This document shows, piece after piece, positions 1 to 12,024 of a stretch of 64,000 nucleotides of DNA (its first letter is position 1; every line of letters begins with the position of its first letter). The position numbers were made by a program, and so were the translations under genes. Under the pieces are notes generated by a model. It was not told where the DNA came from and ran no database searches. It saw only the letters and a program-made list of their open reading frames with translations. Location of the stretch: positions 59,186,304-59,250,303 of the forward strand of contig OY829537.1 of NCBI GenBank assembly GCA_963691705.1, given 5' to 3'. Source of the DNA: Viola odorata. Its lineage: Eukaryota; Streptophyta; Magnoliopsida; Malpighiales; Violaceae.

Positions 1-930
1 ATAAGACAGTAGCCTATAGGGAATTAGTTGGTGACCCTAAGGGGAATTTTGATAAGAATGCTAAGGTTCACTAGATCCGAGATCCTACTTTGAGGATGCT
101 CCAAAGGATCATTTTCATTAACCTCTCTGGTAAGACAACTATCTCGGGCAACATTTCTAAGCTTGAGGTTTTTCTACTTTGGTTCATGTTGCATAAAAAT
201 AGAGTGAACTTAGGCACCCTTATTTCTTCCATTACTGCAACTGCTAGGGGTATTGATCTGTCTACTCTAAATATGCATTTATCCTGTACTGTTAAGATCA
301 TGGATCTTAAGACTTTTTGACCAAATGGGCCATTTCCATGAGGAAAAAGGCTTTCTTTGTTTTAATACAAGATTCACACAAGTGGCAGACCACCTCTATG
401 GGAAGAAGGTCAACGGCAATTTCTAGCTGCGACCAATCTATCTTGATGATGCGGTCCCCCATGACAAAGAGCCTAATCTTGGCCAAGATGGAAAGACAAG
501 TGACCCAACTGATGATCCAGACTTTGTCCACCCGTTAATTCCAGAATGGGCACGGGAACTCCTCCTCATGCAGCGTGATTAGATGCAGGTCTTCACAGAA
601 AACCAGTATATGTTCCATGACTACCAGTTGGATGCTAAGGAGCAGTTGAGGTAGGTGGTTGACCAGCAGCAAGCTCTATTTCAGCATACCGAGAAAGCCC
701 AGCAGGAACAGCTCCGTAAGTTTCTAGAGTAGCAGGAGAACAGATTCCAACGCATCCAGAACCTCCTTGAGGTCTCCTTCAAGTTTATCCAAGGTATGGA
801 TAAAGCTGTTGCGCGCATACGCAACAAGGTAGATTCTCATTTTAGCAGCAGCAGCGATTCCAGTGACTCCTCCGAAGAAGGAGATGGTTATGCTCCGTCA
901 GTACCTCATCCACCTCAGCCTCCACCTCCT
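1..930 (+). pseudogene. Athila-like 3' (env-position) ORF, C-terminal remnant
   Basis: The first 300 bases encode a peptide that aligns with the better preserved 3' ORF at 36.2-37.1 kb: DPTLRMLQRI and LEVFLLWFMLHKNRVNLG here match DPSLRILHRC and VQEVFLLWCMHHDYKVNLG there. This is the ORF found downstream of pol in Athila-type Ty3/gypsy elements (the 'Arabidopsis retrotransposon ORF-1' type family; its function is not established). The rest reads as a Gln/Glu-rich, probably coiled-coil stretch (VDQQQALFQHTEKAQQEQ) and a Ser/Pro-rich end (HPPQPPPPATQ), broken by several stops. Two of these are TAG codons in a glutamine-rich context, suggesting CAG to TAG decay. The 5' part lies outside the window. 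Family assignment rests on my comparison of the two copies in this window. Confidence 0.6.
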
Positions 931-2126
931 GCAACTCAGTAAATGCCCCAGGTCGTGTCTTTTTCTTTTCTTTTCTTTAATTTTTATTGTTTCTTTTCTT
1001 TTTGTTTTAGCTCTCATTTACACATTGAGGACAATGTGTCCTTTAAGTGTGGTGAGGGTGTTTCTGTGTGACTTGTCTATACATACATGTTTTTTGCGTT
1101 TTTGTGTGATTTTTCTTTTGTTGCATGAAATTTTTTTCGAATCTAGGCTAAGTTAGGTGGCCTAGATTGTCTAGTTAGAGTCTGATGCATGACTTTTGTT
1201 GTCCTTTTATGTGTGTTTTTTAGGCATCTGTGTTTTATGTTTTGCTAGAGTGTCGGCAAATTTTCTGGACCATGCTTGAAGCCTTCCCCTTAATGTCTTA
1301 ACCTTGACCTTTAACATCCTTCACCTTGTGACCCCGTATCTTATGAGCAAGGCGACTAAGTGGGTTAACATATTCAACACCAGTAAGGGTACGATTCCGG
1401 GTACCTTTTAAACATCCATCTTGTACATGATTATGAGGCCTAGCATTGTGTAACTGATTTGATAAATAGACAAGCTTCCACCAAAAATATTAAGTATTCC
1501 CCTAAAGAAAAACTACTAGTGGTGAATAGAATCTCTGCCTTATGGTATGCTGAATTTGCTCTGATATTCAGAGAACTACTTTTATGCCTAGTATAATGCG
1601 TGCTTTAAAAAAATTGTGCAATAATTTATCTTGATATTTCTGCCTCATTAAGCATTAATATTCAAGAAACTTTCAAAAGAGCAAAGAAAAAAAAATGAAT
1701 TTGTCTTGATATTTCTGCCTCATTAAGCATTAATATTCAAGAAACTTGTAGCAATACTGGCATAGATAATTTTTCAGCAAGGCAAAAAAAAAAAAAATTA
1801 ATGAGATGAGTAGTTTGAATTAGGGGGAGAATATGGGAAGTCGGTGGATGCCTTGTCTTGTTGAGTATGTTATGGAATACAAAGATATTATGATCATGTG
1901 GAATTCGGATGTTTGGGGTGTTGAATAGGCCATGTTCATAAGGGTTGGGATCCATTGAGAAGTATGCTGACTGTCATAGGTATGAAGCTGTAAAGGATTG
2001 GCCAAGGGTATTCTGTCTAGAAAAATTTACCATTATGTGTTTTTGTTTCTATTTTGTTTAGAGTCTTTCTTTTGTTTAGAGTCTAGTATGCTTGGGGGCA
2101 AGCATTGTTTAAGTGTGGTGAGGTTT
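931..2126 (+). other. 3' untranslated region of the first Athila-like element, with polypurine tract
   Basis: No coding potential is visible. The stretch is T-rich and holds two copies of a motif like AAGTGTGGTGAGG (about 1047 and 2112-2124). The same G-rich motif, AAGTGTGGGGGAGGG, precedes the LTR near 37.5 kb, so the second copy is read as the polypurine tract just before the LTR that starts at 2127. An imperfect direct repeat (ATTTCTGCCTCATTAAGC) occurs at about 1637 and 1706. Confidence 0.45.
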
Positions 2127-3510
2127 GATTGACGTTTATTTTCATGCATTTTTATCATCTTAAACTACATTGTTTATGGTGAAAACAGTCACTTTCACGT
2201 CAATTTGCTATCTTTTGAAGGAAGTCTTGGGAAATGAAAGAAATGAAGGAAACGTCAACCTTGAGCGATAGAGTAGCAATCTTGGCCGCAGGCTTTGCCG
2301 AGAAAAAGGCGTGCTGGTCATGGACTCAAGGAAGATGCGTTTGGATTGAACCGACAACTGGTTGTTGCGTCTACTGGGAGGACTCTAGGGATTCACTTTG
2401 ATTCCAATTTGAACAAACAAACAATCTGGCTGTTTTAAATACTTATTTTATTTTATTGTATGTTCCGAATTTGAACAATTGGGATTTTATCCTTATCTTT
2501 TATCTTTTTGACGTTTGGAATTTGGAAAGGAATGTGATGGGCGGGGACCCTAACCTTGTTAAAGGTTAGGGAAGGCTGTCAATTACGGGATCTTCCTTCT
2601 TCCACTTCTGGGTTGTAAACACTTTACTGCGATAATTCTTTTGAATATCGCATTTTAATTCTATTTTTATGTTCATCAATTATTTCTTTATTTCTTCGAT
2701 TATTATGTCTAGTAGCTAAACACCCAATTCTTGGTAAGGGTTGAGTGGGTGCACTTGTGAATCGTGAGACCAATCAGTTCTCAATATCTTCTCATTCGTA
2801 ATTGATTCAAGTTCTACTTCAACAAACTGGTTCCTATCTAGGCTAAGATCTGATCAACCTTGGGCAAGATAAGGAATTTATAGCCAGTCACGAAGGGGAC
2901 GAGCCGAAGCCGGAGTGACGCAAGTAGGCAGCTTGCTTCGAGGAAGCTAGTGGGTTTGGATCGATATAGGCCTAACCAGACTGACAATCTAGGGCTCCGA
3001 ATTGGGAGCAGCTTGGCCTAGACTCTGTCTTTCCCTGCACCATTGAGAAAACGCATGTGCCTCAAGCCAGTAGCCAATTGGATAAACCTTTTAACCAGCA
3101 AGGTGTCCATTGGTTAGGATCACTAGGAAAGGGAGTTCCCGCCAAGTGGTTTCAAGAGGAGGAAAGTAGGATTGGAAAGGAGTTCCTCCCAATCTATAGC
3201 AGTGTTATGAAGGAGAAGGAGAAAATCCAAAGTTCGATGATCGAATGAACAAGGAGTTTACCCCACATCAGTTCACAACCAAACACAATCGCCAATCTTA
3301 GCTAAGACTCATTTTTGCCTATGATTGTCTCTTTATCTAATTTTTACCTTGTTCCTTTTTATTGCTTTGTTTATCTTAATTGTAGAAACAAAACCCTCTC
3401 AACTCCAGTGACAAGGAAGTGGAGTCAAAACTACAATTTCCCGAAAGATCTCTGTGGACGATCCTCTTACCACGATCTACAAGTTCCTTGTGGACGAGTG
3501 ATAAGTTGTA
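2127..3510 (+). repeat. 3' LTR of the first Athila-like element (type 2), 3' end cut
   Basis: It starts TGATTGACG directly after the polypurine tract. Beginning and end resemble the solo LTR at 7297-8993: TGATTGA with TTATGCATTTTT near the start, AACCCTTTAACCAACAAGGTG-like sequence in the middle, and GATCCTCTTACCAC..ATCTACA near the end. The last bases of the solo LTR (TTCGACACCCATCA) are missing here; the sequence passes instead into the next LTR between 3499 and 3511. The exact join is uncertain because GATAAGTTGTA occurs in both sequences. Confidence 0.55.
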
Positions 3511-4926
3511 TTCCTACCCCTAATTTCGTATATTTTATACAACTAAATTTGATGCCCTCGACACGCAATCAAATATGATGTATTTTATACATATTTCCCC
3601 TTTCTTTCCTAGGCCTTTTTAGATCTTGATGCTACTGATATGCCCTTATTTTCCCACTAGTTGCAGATCTAGGCTTTTGGAGAGGAAATCCTAAAAAGAT
3701 GCATTATTTTGCTGGATTTCAAACGGATTTGGGCAGCTAGGCCTTGCAGCTGCGTCTTCGCGATAGTAGAGGAATCTGAGTAGAAAAGGAAAACCTTTGA
3801 AAGAAGGAAATCAGAAGATCCGCTTAGACATTCTAGAGATTCTCCTGTTTTGGCAAGAAGACTGTTTAGGAAAACTACTCCAATTAGATTTAGGACTTTA
3901 TTTGTAATCCCTTTAAGTACTTTTGGTAATTTAGCTTTTAGCTACGCTTTTCTCTCACGGAATTCTGTCATACACTCTTCCGCCGCTGGCGCCCCCTTTC
4001 CTTTCCACTGTAATAAACCGGAGCCTTACTCCGGTCGGTATTAATCAATAGTATTTTGTATTTTCTTTCATTCTCTTATGAAATTTAATTGCCTTGTTTG
4101 TTTACTTTCTAGCATGAGTAGCTAAACCCCACCTTCTCGATAGAGATCGTCGAAGGTTGCTAGGGAAGGTCGTGAGGTCTGATTGGTCTCAATACATTTG
4201 CGGTTTGTATTTATTTATTTATCAACCGCTTGTTAATTTACCTATGATTGTTTAAAAGCTTGATCAACTTATAATCGAATATAGGTAATTACAATCATCC
4301 TTGTAGTAATAACTAATGTGAGGCTGCTTGGTAAAGTAGACAACTAGTTTGGAAGTAATCGGGTTCCTGGTCTCATCCAACTAGGTTAAATAGATAATTA
4401 GGGTAGTGCCTCGAACGTACTGAGTGTCTCGCGCTAGGTATGTCTTTCCTCTTCTTAATGGGTCTTTGAGTATTTTCTCTATAAACGTACGTTGGAGGAC
4501 GGCGAAGTGTCAAGACTATTCCACAAACGTACCTTGAGGTAGTTTCTCGTACTAAGGAAAGTAGGGGACCTAAACGTACCTGGTCCCCATAGCACATCTA
4601 TAAACCATAAATGGAATATTTTTGCAGCGATGACCGGCCAACCGTGAAAGCAACCGAAGATAGATCTCTATTGAGAACTCCTTCTCTACTGATTTCATAC
4701 TTATTTCTATTATGTTCGTTTCCGTTTTCTTAGTTTTTAACCAAACAACCTCTCAAAACCCCCCCATTGGTTACTATTCGGTTTGATACTGCCAGTCGTA
4801 AGCAGATTTAAGCGTCTTGTCGTTAGTCCCTGAGTTCGACCCTGTTATCATCACTATACAAAATTTATTTTGTGCATTAGGCAATAGGTTTTCTTTATTA
4901 TTTTTTACGACTTCGACAACCGGTCA
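3499..4926 (+). repeat. 5' LTR of the main Athila element (type 1)
   Basis: It ends ..TTCGACAACCGGTCA, followed five bases later by an Athila-type primer-binding site. Positions 4225-4926 match 37557-38283 closely (roughly 90% by eye), including runs such as AACTAGTTTGGAAGTAATCG and ATCTATAAACCATAAATG, so these are the 5' and 3' LTRs of one family and probably of one element. A start at TGATAAGTTG (3499) gives TG..CA ends, but I found no target-site duplication, so the 5' boundary is provisional. Confidence 0.6.
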
Positions 4927-4931
4927 AATTT

Positions 4932-4949
4932 TGGCGTCATTGCCGGGGA
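4932..4949 (+). other. Primer-binding site of the main Athila element
   Basis: TGGCGTCATTGCCGGGGA is two bases away from the usual Athila primer-binding site, which pairs with the 3' end of tRNA-Asp. It lies just inside the LTR end and 27 bases before the gag start codon. Confidence 0.75.
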
Positions 4950-4975
4950 CTAACGGTACCGATTCTCTTGTTTGT

Positions 4976-5253
4976 ATGACCAGGTCTTCAAACCCGATTC
5001 TTTTTCCATTCGACCCAAAATTCCGCAGAACAGAGAGACTAGCTCGGAAGTTAGCCAATCAATCTTCTATTTCCGCACCTATTTCACATCCTGATACAAA
5101 CCCCCCCAATCTGAGTAACCCAGACACTGTTAGGCGTCTAGACCTAGAGGACTACGAGCCAGTCCCTTTCGCACGTCCTATTATGGCTGATGGAGGAGAA
5201 GTTGAGAACAACCAAACTATTGAGGACCTTAATGTTACCCCTGAGCTGATGGG
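4976..5253 (+). pseudogene. Athila gag, N-terminal fragment (left of inversion breakpoint)
   Basis: An open frame starts at the ATG at 4976 (MTRSSNPILFPFDPKFRRTE) and runs about 92 residues, with the basic N-terminus (RRTERLARKLAN) typical of Athila gag. It stops being gag at 5253 after ..NVTPELMG, where the sequence switches abruptly to antisense exon 4 of an RlmN-like gene. The next part of gag lies on the opposite strand from 29170 downwards. Joining the two keeps the frame, apart from one TAA just past the join. Gag would form the particle that packages element RNA; this copy cannot. Confidence 0.65.
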
Positions 5254-5418
5254 TACCTTCCTAGTTCCATCATATGATGTGAGGATTTTGTCTAAAGATA
5301 ATGCCTTGAATTCTGCGTGCTCGCTCAACATTTTCTTAAAATCCTTGTTTAAACCTAGACACGTTTTACACAAACAGAATACATGAGACGAGTTCAAAGA
5401 AGGAACAAATATGAAGTA
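5254..5418 (-). repeat. 165-bp inverted duplication, left copy
   Basis: The reverse complement matches 29171-29335 with about 6 mismatches in 165 (counted by eye). It spans the end of an intron and exon 4 of the RlmN-like fragment. Outside this segment the two loci diverge at once: left into Athila gag, right into Athila gag on the other strand. It marks the two breakpoints of the proposed inversion. Confidence 0.85.
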
Positions 5419-6086
5419 CATAGTTAACAACTGCATGCACTATGACATCAAAAGAGAAATATAGTCTGCTAAAATAACAAACAAGAAAGTAGAATTCAAC
5501 TAAGAGTAGAACACCTTCTAGTTCATCAACACTATGAGCCCAAATGTTGTTTCCATACATACGCTTCCATAGCACCAAGGCCTGACCAGGTCTGAAACCA
5601 TATGACTGAACCCATTTCTGTAAGAGCAGATTCCCACAATTAATAACAGAATTTAGTTTTATTTTCCTTAATTGTAAGATTGGAAGAGAGTTTCGATGCA
5701 TACTTCAACTTCATTGTATGTCATTTCCTTAAGAAACACCTTCGAACTCTCTAGTGAACTATCATTCGCACCATCATTTCCTAGCCAAATAAGCAAGCAA
5801 ACAACAAGCTAATAAGCAAATAAAAAGCAGGGAAGCGAGAACTCTAAGATGTAAAGCGCATATGGACACGGACTTACTGTTATCAAGTGGGAGAACAGGG
5901 GAGCATGCGACAGTAGAACGGGAGCGACGATTGTAGGAGAAAAGGGAATTACGGTTGGGATTAGCTGAAGTAGATAGCTGCTTTAGATGTGGGGGAAAAG
6001 ATGCGAGTACGGTGCTGGTCGGGAATTGAAAGGATAGCGACGACGGATGAAGAATGTTGTAGAAGAAATGCAGAGTTAGCTCTCAT
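5254..6086 (-). pseudogene. RlmN-like radical-SAM rRNA methyltransferase fragment, exons 1-4 (plastid-type)
   Basis: RlmN enzymes methylate C2 of an adenine in 23S rRNA and in some tRNAs. Visible exons on -: exon 1, 6086-5878, ending at GTAAGT and reading like a Ser/Arg-rich chloroplast transit peptide; exon 2, 5780-5704 (SSKVFLKEMTYNEVE); exon 3, 5617-5515 (GQALVLWKRMYGNNIWAH); exon 4, 5354-5254 (LNKDFKKMLSEHAEFKAL). Introns have GT..AG ends, and the exon 2 to 4 phases join without a break. Exon 1 needs a shift of frame near the C-run at about 5991-5995 (on -), and its true ATG (6086 or 6146) is uncertain. The gene is cut at 5254, before the radical-SAM core, which is in the other piece at 29.2 kb. 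Retained introns show DNA-level capture, not retroposition. Confidence 0.8.
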
Positions 6087-6517
6087 GCTTAACCATACAC
6101 GCCTCATCCACACACATAAAGAGGAATGTAAAGCTAGATTTTTCATTTTGAGAATGAGAAGAAATGAGTTTTGACAGGGGAAGGAATGTAAAAAAGCTTT
6201 AAAAAAAAGGATTTTGAGGGGAAGGGGATACGAACCCCTTCCCTTTAGAAAGAAATTCAAAATTTCACCACTGAAACAAAGTTAAACATTAATAATTAAT
6301 ACATATATATGTATTTATATATAAAAAAAATTTCGGCTCAAACGGTTCTACGGTTCAGTTTACGGGTTTTATATTCGAGAGACCCGGACCGAACCAAAAA
6401 TTTCCAGTTCTAGTGGGATAGAACTGAATCAAACCGGAAAGTTACGGTTCGGTTCAGTCCGGTTCGAGTCAAATTTTTCAAGTTCCAGTTCAGTTTTCTT
6501 ACACCCCTAGTGTTGGT

Positions 6518-7296
6518 CAGGCGGATCGGCACCTCTATCTCTTCGGCAGTGAATGGCTTGAAACCCTCGTAGAAAGGTTTTAGGTGGTGACCGTTAACCT
6601 TGAAAATAACTCTGGTATCCAAACTCTGGATTTCAACGGCGCTATGGTCATAGACGACGGTGACTTGGTATGGACCAGTCTATTTGGACTTCAGTTTGCC
6701 TACAAAAAGTCTAAGGCGAGAATTGTACAACATGACTTTCTGACTAGTCTATTTTTAGGAGAGAGTAGCTTATCGTGATAGGCTTTCATCTTGCCCTTGT
6801 AGATCAAAACTTTCTCATAGGCATTATCTCGCAGCTCTTCTAACTCTTAGATCTGTAATCGTCGGTGTTCTCCGGCGTCACCAAGGTCTATGTTGACTTT
6901 GCGGATGGCCCAGAATACCTTGTGCTCAATCTCGACAGGTAGGTGACACAACTTGCCATAGACGAGTCTGTACGGGGTCATGCCAATTGGAGTCTTGAAA
7001 GTTGTCCGATAGGCCCATATAGTATCATCCAACTTCAAGCTCCAGTCTTTTCAGGATTGGTTGACCGTCTTTTCCAGAATGGATTTGATCTCCCGATTTG
7101 ACACCTCAGCTTGACCATTAGTTTGAGGATGGTAGGTCGTTGACACACGGTGGGTCATGCCATACTTGTTAACTAGGTTGGCCATAATGCTGTTGCAGAA
7201 GTGTGTACCACGATCACCAATAAGGGCTCTCGGAGTTCCAAACCTGTTAAAGACATAAGTACGCGGAAAGTCTACAACAACTTTGGAATCATTAGT
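6518..7296 (-). pseudogene. Athila integrase C-terminal half and post-integrase region
   Basis: From 7296 down it reads [33 protein letters not shown] (second catalytic Asp), [18 protein letters not shown] (catalytic Glu), then [19 protein letters not shown] and [15 protein letters not shown], the usual plant Ty3/gypsy integrase order. It continues the N-terminal half that ends at 8999, from which it is parted by a solo LTR with target duplication. A stop separates the two main blocks near 7050. The post-integrase tail fades before the hAT end at 6509. Confidence 0.8.
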
Positions 7297-8993
7297 TGAT
7301 TGAGCCTTAATTGCAGTGGTTCTACCACTTATTCTTATGCATTTTTGAATGTTAATTCTATTGATTTCAGTTGAATTCCATGACAATATTGCAGGGAACT
7401 GATCTGGAGAGGAATTGAGCGGGAAGGAGCTAAAAAGAACCAATTCTTGACAGAATTGGAGCAGGTAGTACATACTAAACTTTTTGATGAAGGAGACGTT
7501 AAAATTGTGAAGTAAAGATACGAATGGATAGCCCAATGTGTTAGCTATCTCTGGTCCAAATTTGGAGTCAATTGGGCAAGTTGATCATCAGAAAGCCCAG
7601 GGTGATATTTTTGCTGACAGAAGCCTACACCAATAAGGACTCTCATTCGTGTCAGGCGACTTCGATGAACCCATTCTGGCCCAGTAAGATTTGGCCATAT
7701 AATATTGAAGCCGTTCCCGACATTTTCGGATGTTAGCTTTCGTTTGGCACCAGTTTCATCCCGTTTGGATGAGCGGATCAAAAATTAGCCTATGCCTACA
7801 TTTTCGCGCATAGAGTGTGCGCCCATCAACCCGTGACTTGAAGATGATACTCCTATGGAAAGACCAGTTGTGCTAATCATTCCAGAACCTCTCATTTATA
7901 TTCTAGATATTTTATATAAGTTATTACTTCCATTTTGAAGTAGTTTCCTAAATAGAATTCTTACCTTCTTAGAATTATGGTTTTGGATACCTAGTGTTTT
8001 GTATAAATAAAACCGTTTGGTTCCATTGTGAGGGAGGCTGAGGGAGACGGCAACAACCTTTATTTTTCTCTTTTCTCTGGTTTTGAAACCTATTTATATA
8101 TCAAATAGTTTCATCGTTTTCATCATATTTCTCTAGTCTTTCTCTAATTAATCTTTCTTGTTCCTGGTAGAGGCATTTAAGCATGAGTATGAGGTTGCAT
8201 GAGACCTAATCATTCTTATTAATCTTTATATCAACATTTAATTGATTTCGAGCTTAATCTTAATGTGTTTTCTATTTGCTTTTAGATGTTGCAGCTAATC
8301 TGAAATTGAACAGATCTCATAGCCGTCATTCTTCTAGGTGTCTCGGTCGTAAGCCCAAGAAGATCGAAGTAGATACCTACGCATTACTGGGTGTATCTAG
8401 GAAATGGTAGGAGAAAAGTTTAATCAAATCCAGTCCGGATTGACGCCCGAGGATACTAGTCTGGAGTTGTCTTCCCCTAAGCTATTGAGGATGATTGCAC
8501 CATAGTGGTGTAATCGACTCAAGCAAGCAGCCAACTCAGTAAACCCTTTAACCAACAAGGTGCTAGTTGGTTAGGCATCATCTCTAAGCGTACCTGAGAT
8601 GGTGTTGATACAGGAGGGAAGTAGGGGTCATAAGCGTACCTTGATCCTATAGGAACTCTGTAGAGTAAAGATGAATACCCTTACGTCCATGATTGCAACT
8701 CATATCTCATCGCTTGCCTAGGCTTTACTAAGAACTCCCCTCTTTTATGATTTTCGTCTTGACCAAAAATCCGTGTTTTAACCAAGAATCAGTTTCTTGG
8801 CCAAGACAGTTTAATTGCTTTATTTATTTTTCTGTCTTTAGTTTAAAACAAAACCCTTCCCATGCACCTAAGTGATATATTCTGGTCTTCTATCTTGTTT
8901 AAGTCTAACCATTCTCTACGGATCGATCCTCTTACCACTATCTACATGTATTGATAAGTTGTAATTTATTTTTGGTGGATTCGACACCCATCA
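7297..8993 (+). mobile_element. Solo LTR (Athila-like type 2) inserted in the integrase
   Basis: About 1.7 kb with TG..CA ends (TGATTGAGCC..CACCCATCA) and flanks ttagt (7292-7296) and tcagt (8994-8998), a 4-of-5 match consistent with a target duplication. Taking it out rejoins the integrase reading ..AKATRT to NDSKVV. It has no internal retrotransposon genes. It is related to the LTR at 2127-3510. Confidence 0.7.
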
Positions 8994-9640
8994 TCAGTCC
9001 TGGTCGCCTTGGCCTCGACCCATTTGGAAACATAATCAACCGCAAGAACAATATAAATATTACCAAATGAACTAGGGAGGAACCCATGAAATCAATACCC
9101 CATATATCAAAAATCTCACAAGCGATAATACTAGTGAAGGGCATATGATTTCGGGCACCGATGTTACCTGTCGCCTGACAGCGAGGGCAAGCTGCACATA
9201 ACATGTAGTAGTCTTTGAACAATGATGGCAAATAGAGTCCTGCTTGAAAAACTTCCAGCGCCGAAATGGCCTCCTTCAGTCGTGGAATGGCAAAACTGAA
9301 TGATGGAGGGCACTTTGTCAAGGGTCACACAACGCTTTATGATTTGGTCCGAGCAATGCTTCCAAAGATAGGGGTTGTCCCATACATAATACTTAGCTTA
9401 CCTCCTAATTCGGTTATGCTCTGAAGTCGTGGCATCTGCGGGGAAAGAACAAGTGGCGCAAAAATTAACAATATTATAAAACTAAGGGAATTGAACAACA
9501 TGGGCTAGACAGAGATATTCATCCGAAAAGTGTCACGGATAGGTGTTTGTGAATTGTCCTCCTAAGAGGGCAGTCTGCTCAAATGACCAGTAACAGAATT
9601 TTTGGCCCCCTTCTTGTCTTTAATGTTGTTGTCAAACTCT
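8994..9640 (-). pseudogene. Athila integrase N-terminal half
   Basis: On - the sequence gives LYLPSLFKDYYMLCAACPRC, the end of the zinc-binding (H2C2) domain, followed by IACEIFDIWGIDFMG (first catalytic Asp) and then VDYVSKWVEA in a neighbouring frame. At least one frameshift lies between the last two. It joins the RNase H region upstream and breaks at 8999 for the solo LTR. Confidence 0.75.
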
Positions 9641-11427
9641 TATAGCAAGAGGATCCATCGAATGAGGTGAGGCTTGGCGTCGACTTTCATTAATAGGCAT
9701 GTAAGAGCTGCGTGATCAGAATAAGCAATAACGTGAGTGCCTAGAAGGTATTGGCGAAACTTATCTAATGCAAAAATAACAACCAAGAGTTCTTTTTTCG
9801 TAGTGGTATAGTTGCATTGGGTTACATCTAGAAGCTTCGAGGCGTAGTAGATGACATAAGTCTCGCGATCTTTCCTCTGGCCTAAGACAGCTCCAAGGGC
9901 ATTGTTACTGGCATCACACATGATTTCGAATGGGAGAGTCCAGTCTAGTGCTCAGATAATCGGGGCAGAGATGAGCTTTTCTTTGAGAGTGTCGAACGAG
10001 GCCTTGCAACTTGCATCAAACATGAAGTCGACGTCCTTCTAGAGCAGCTGGAACATGGGCTGGGTGATCTTGGAAAACTCCTTGATGAACCGCCTGTAGA
10101 AACCTACATGGCCAAGAAAGAACGTACTTCACGAACACAAGTGGGATACGACAAGGATTCGATTACCTCATTTTTTACCTTGTCCACCTCAATGCCTTTG
10201 GGAGAGACAATATGGCCTAAGATAAGGCCTCGATCCCATAAAGTGACACTTCTCAAAATTAAGCACAAGGTTAGTCTCGACACAGCGTTGTAAAACCCTT
10301 TTTAAATTAGATAAGCACTTGGTAAAAGAATCACCATACACAGTAAAGTCGTCCATAAATACCTCAATACCATTCTCGATAAATTTTGAGAAAATACTTA
10401 CCATACAACGCTGGAAAGTGGCTGGGCATTACAGAAACTGAACTGCATCCTACGGTAAGAGAATGTGCCAAAAAGGGCAGGTGAAGGTGGTCTTCTCCGG
10501 GTCCTCAAGAGCTACTAGAATTTGGTGAAAATAGGAGTATCCATCCAAATAACAATAATGCGTCTTGCCTGCTAGTTGCTCAAGCATCTGGTCAATGAAC
10601 AAGAGAGGGAAGTGATATTTCCTCATGGCGGCGTTCAACTTGCGATAATCAATACAAACACGCCAACCATTCTGTATCCATGTGGGAATAAGCTCGTCAT
10701 TCTGGCCAGTGGTGATGGTGATGCCAGTCTTCTTCGGCAGGACCTGGATAGGACTCACCCACATGCTATCCAAGATAGGATAGATGACGCCGGTGTCTAA
10801 GAGCTTAAGCACCTCCTTCTTCACGATATCCATCATAGAAGGGTTTAATCAGCGTTGGGGTTATCATATAGATTTACTATCGTCCTCAAGATGGATACGG
10901 TGGGTACATAGGGCTGGGGACAATCCCTTAATATCGACTATGGTCCATCCGATGGCCTGTTTGAACTCCTTAAGCAAAGTGACTAGCTCCTCTTCCTCGG
11001 GTGAATCTAACTTACTGGATATGATCACTGGAAGTGAGTTATTGTCGCCAAGGTAGACATACTTAAGGTGCGAAGGCAAGGTCTTTAACTCAAGATTGGG
11101 TGTCTGCACGATAAAAGGGGGGAGCTTAGTGTGATCGGTAGGAAGAGGTGAAATAAGTGGAAGAGAAGGAGTAATAGAATGCTCGTCCAAAACAGCGACG
11201 ACTTCCTGAAACTCGGGTGAAGTCACAAGCCGTAAGGCCAAGGTGTCTAGTGCGACTGGCGTAATGCTCCTATCTAGGGCTAGCTGCAGAGGGTCGGCAG
11301 AATGCAAGTTAGAAATTTTATCAATAACAGGATCAATAATAACAACAAAATTAACGCTAGAAAACTCAGTAGGGTATTTAATGGCATCAAACATAATAAA
11401 TATAACAATCTCGCCGTCGAATTCCAA
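9641..11427 (-). pseudogene. Athila reverse transcriptase and RNase H
   Basis: Blocks in order on -: 11427-10864, pre-RT region with LKYVYLGDNNSLPVIISS and FKQAIGWTIVDIKGLSP; 10836-10450, RT fingers and palm with WVSPIQVLPKK, NGWRVCIDYRKLNAA and LLFIDQMLEQLAGKTHY; 10404-10189, IEVFMDDFTVYG, the catalytic MDD motif; 9921-9640, RNase H with MCDASNNALGAVLGQRKD and YAYSDHAAL-like sequence. These are all standard for Athila-type pol. Blocks are parted by stops and frameshifts, so the copy is dead. It would copy element RNA to cDNA in the particle. Confidence 0.85.
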
Positions 11428-12024
11428 AGAAATTGTTGCGTCATGGACGTCGATCTTGGATCTTGCAGTCCTGAGAAAGGGTCACCCTAGAAGCATGTCA
11501 GAGGCCTTGATGGATTTTTCGTCCTCCATATTGATCACATAGACGTCAGCTGGGTACACGAAGTTGCCGACTTGTACTAAAACATCTTCAATAATACCCT
11601 CGGGGTAGATAACAGACAGGTCAGCTAATTGAATGACAACTCGGGTATTCTTCAGAGGTTCAAGGCCGGGACTATTGTATATCGTCAAGGGCATGACAAT
11701 GGTACCTGCACTAGAATCACACATAGCCCTACTAATGTCAGTAGTACCAATTTTACAGGGGATGGAGAACATACCTTAGTCCTTGCACTTCGACAGTAGC
11801 TTCCCTTGAATCACGGCAGAAACGTTAACTCCCAAACTAATTTTGTTCACTCCTGCCATTTTACACTTGTTAGTGCACAAAGATTTTAAAACTTTGGCAT
11901 ACCGATGAACATTCTTGATAGCCTGTAACAAAGGGATGTTAACTTGCACTTTACTAAACATATCAAAAATCTCACGATCCTCCTTGTCCTTTTTAGACTT
12001 AACAAGTCTTTGGGGAAAGGGAGG
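11428..12024 (-). pseudogene. Athila gag-protease junction and aspartic protease
   Basis: 12024-11776 continues gag from the far side of the Tat insertion (FPQRLVKSKKDKEDREIFDM, then VQVNIPLLQAIKNVHRYAK), and 11772-11482 carries the protease: MFSIPCKIG, CDSSAGTIVMPL (active-site region, glycine displaced), VVIQLADLSV, YPEGIIEDVLVQVGNF. The protease would release gag and pol products. Removing the Tat element and one GGAGG copy gives an in-frame join with the gag tail IHKIIEPP at 27.8 kb. A stop parts the two blocks. Confidence 0.75.

Larger units (their letters stand above)
5254..6509 (-). mobile_element. hAT-like element carrying RlmN exons, left half (exons 1-4)
   Basis: Read on -, the element begins TAGGGGTGTAAG at 6509, followed by a stretch rich in CCGGTTCGGTTC-like subterminal motifs (about 6330-6480), as in plant hAT elements. 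It then carries an intron-containing host-gene fragment to the breakpoint at 5254. The 8 bases outside the end (6510-6517, accaacac on -) match the 8 bases outside the other half's end at 30462-30469 (accagcac) at 7 of 8 positions, as expected for a hAT 8-bp target duplication. No transposase is seen, so it is non-autonomous and belongs to the Pack-type, gene-capturing class. Internal joins are inferred. Confidence 0.7.
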
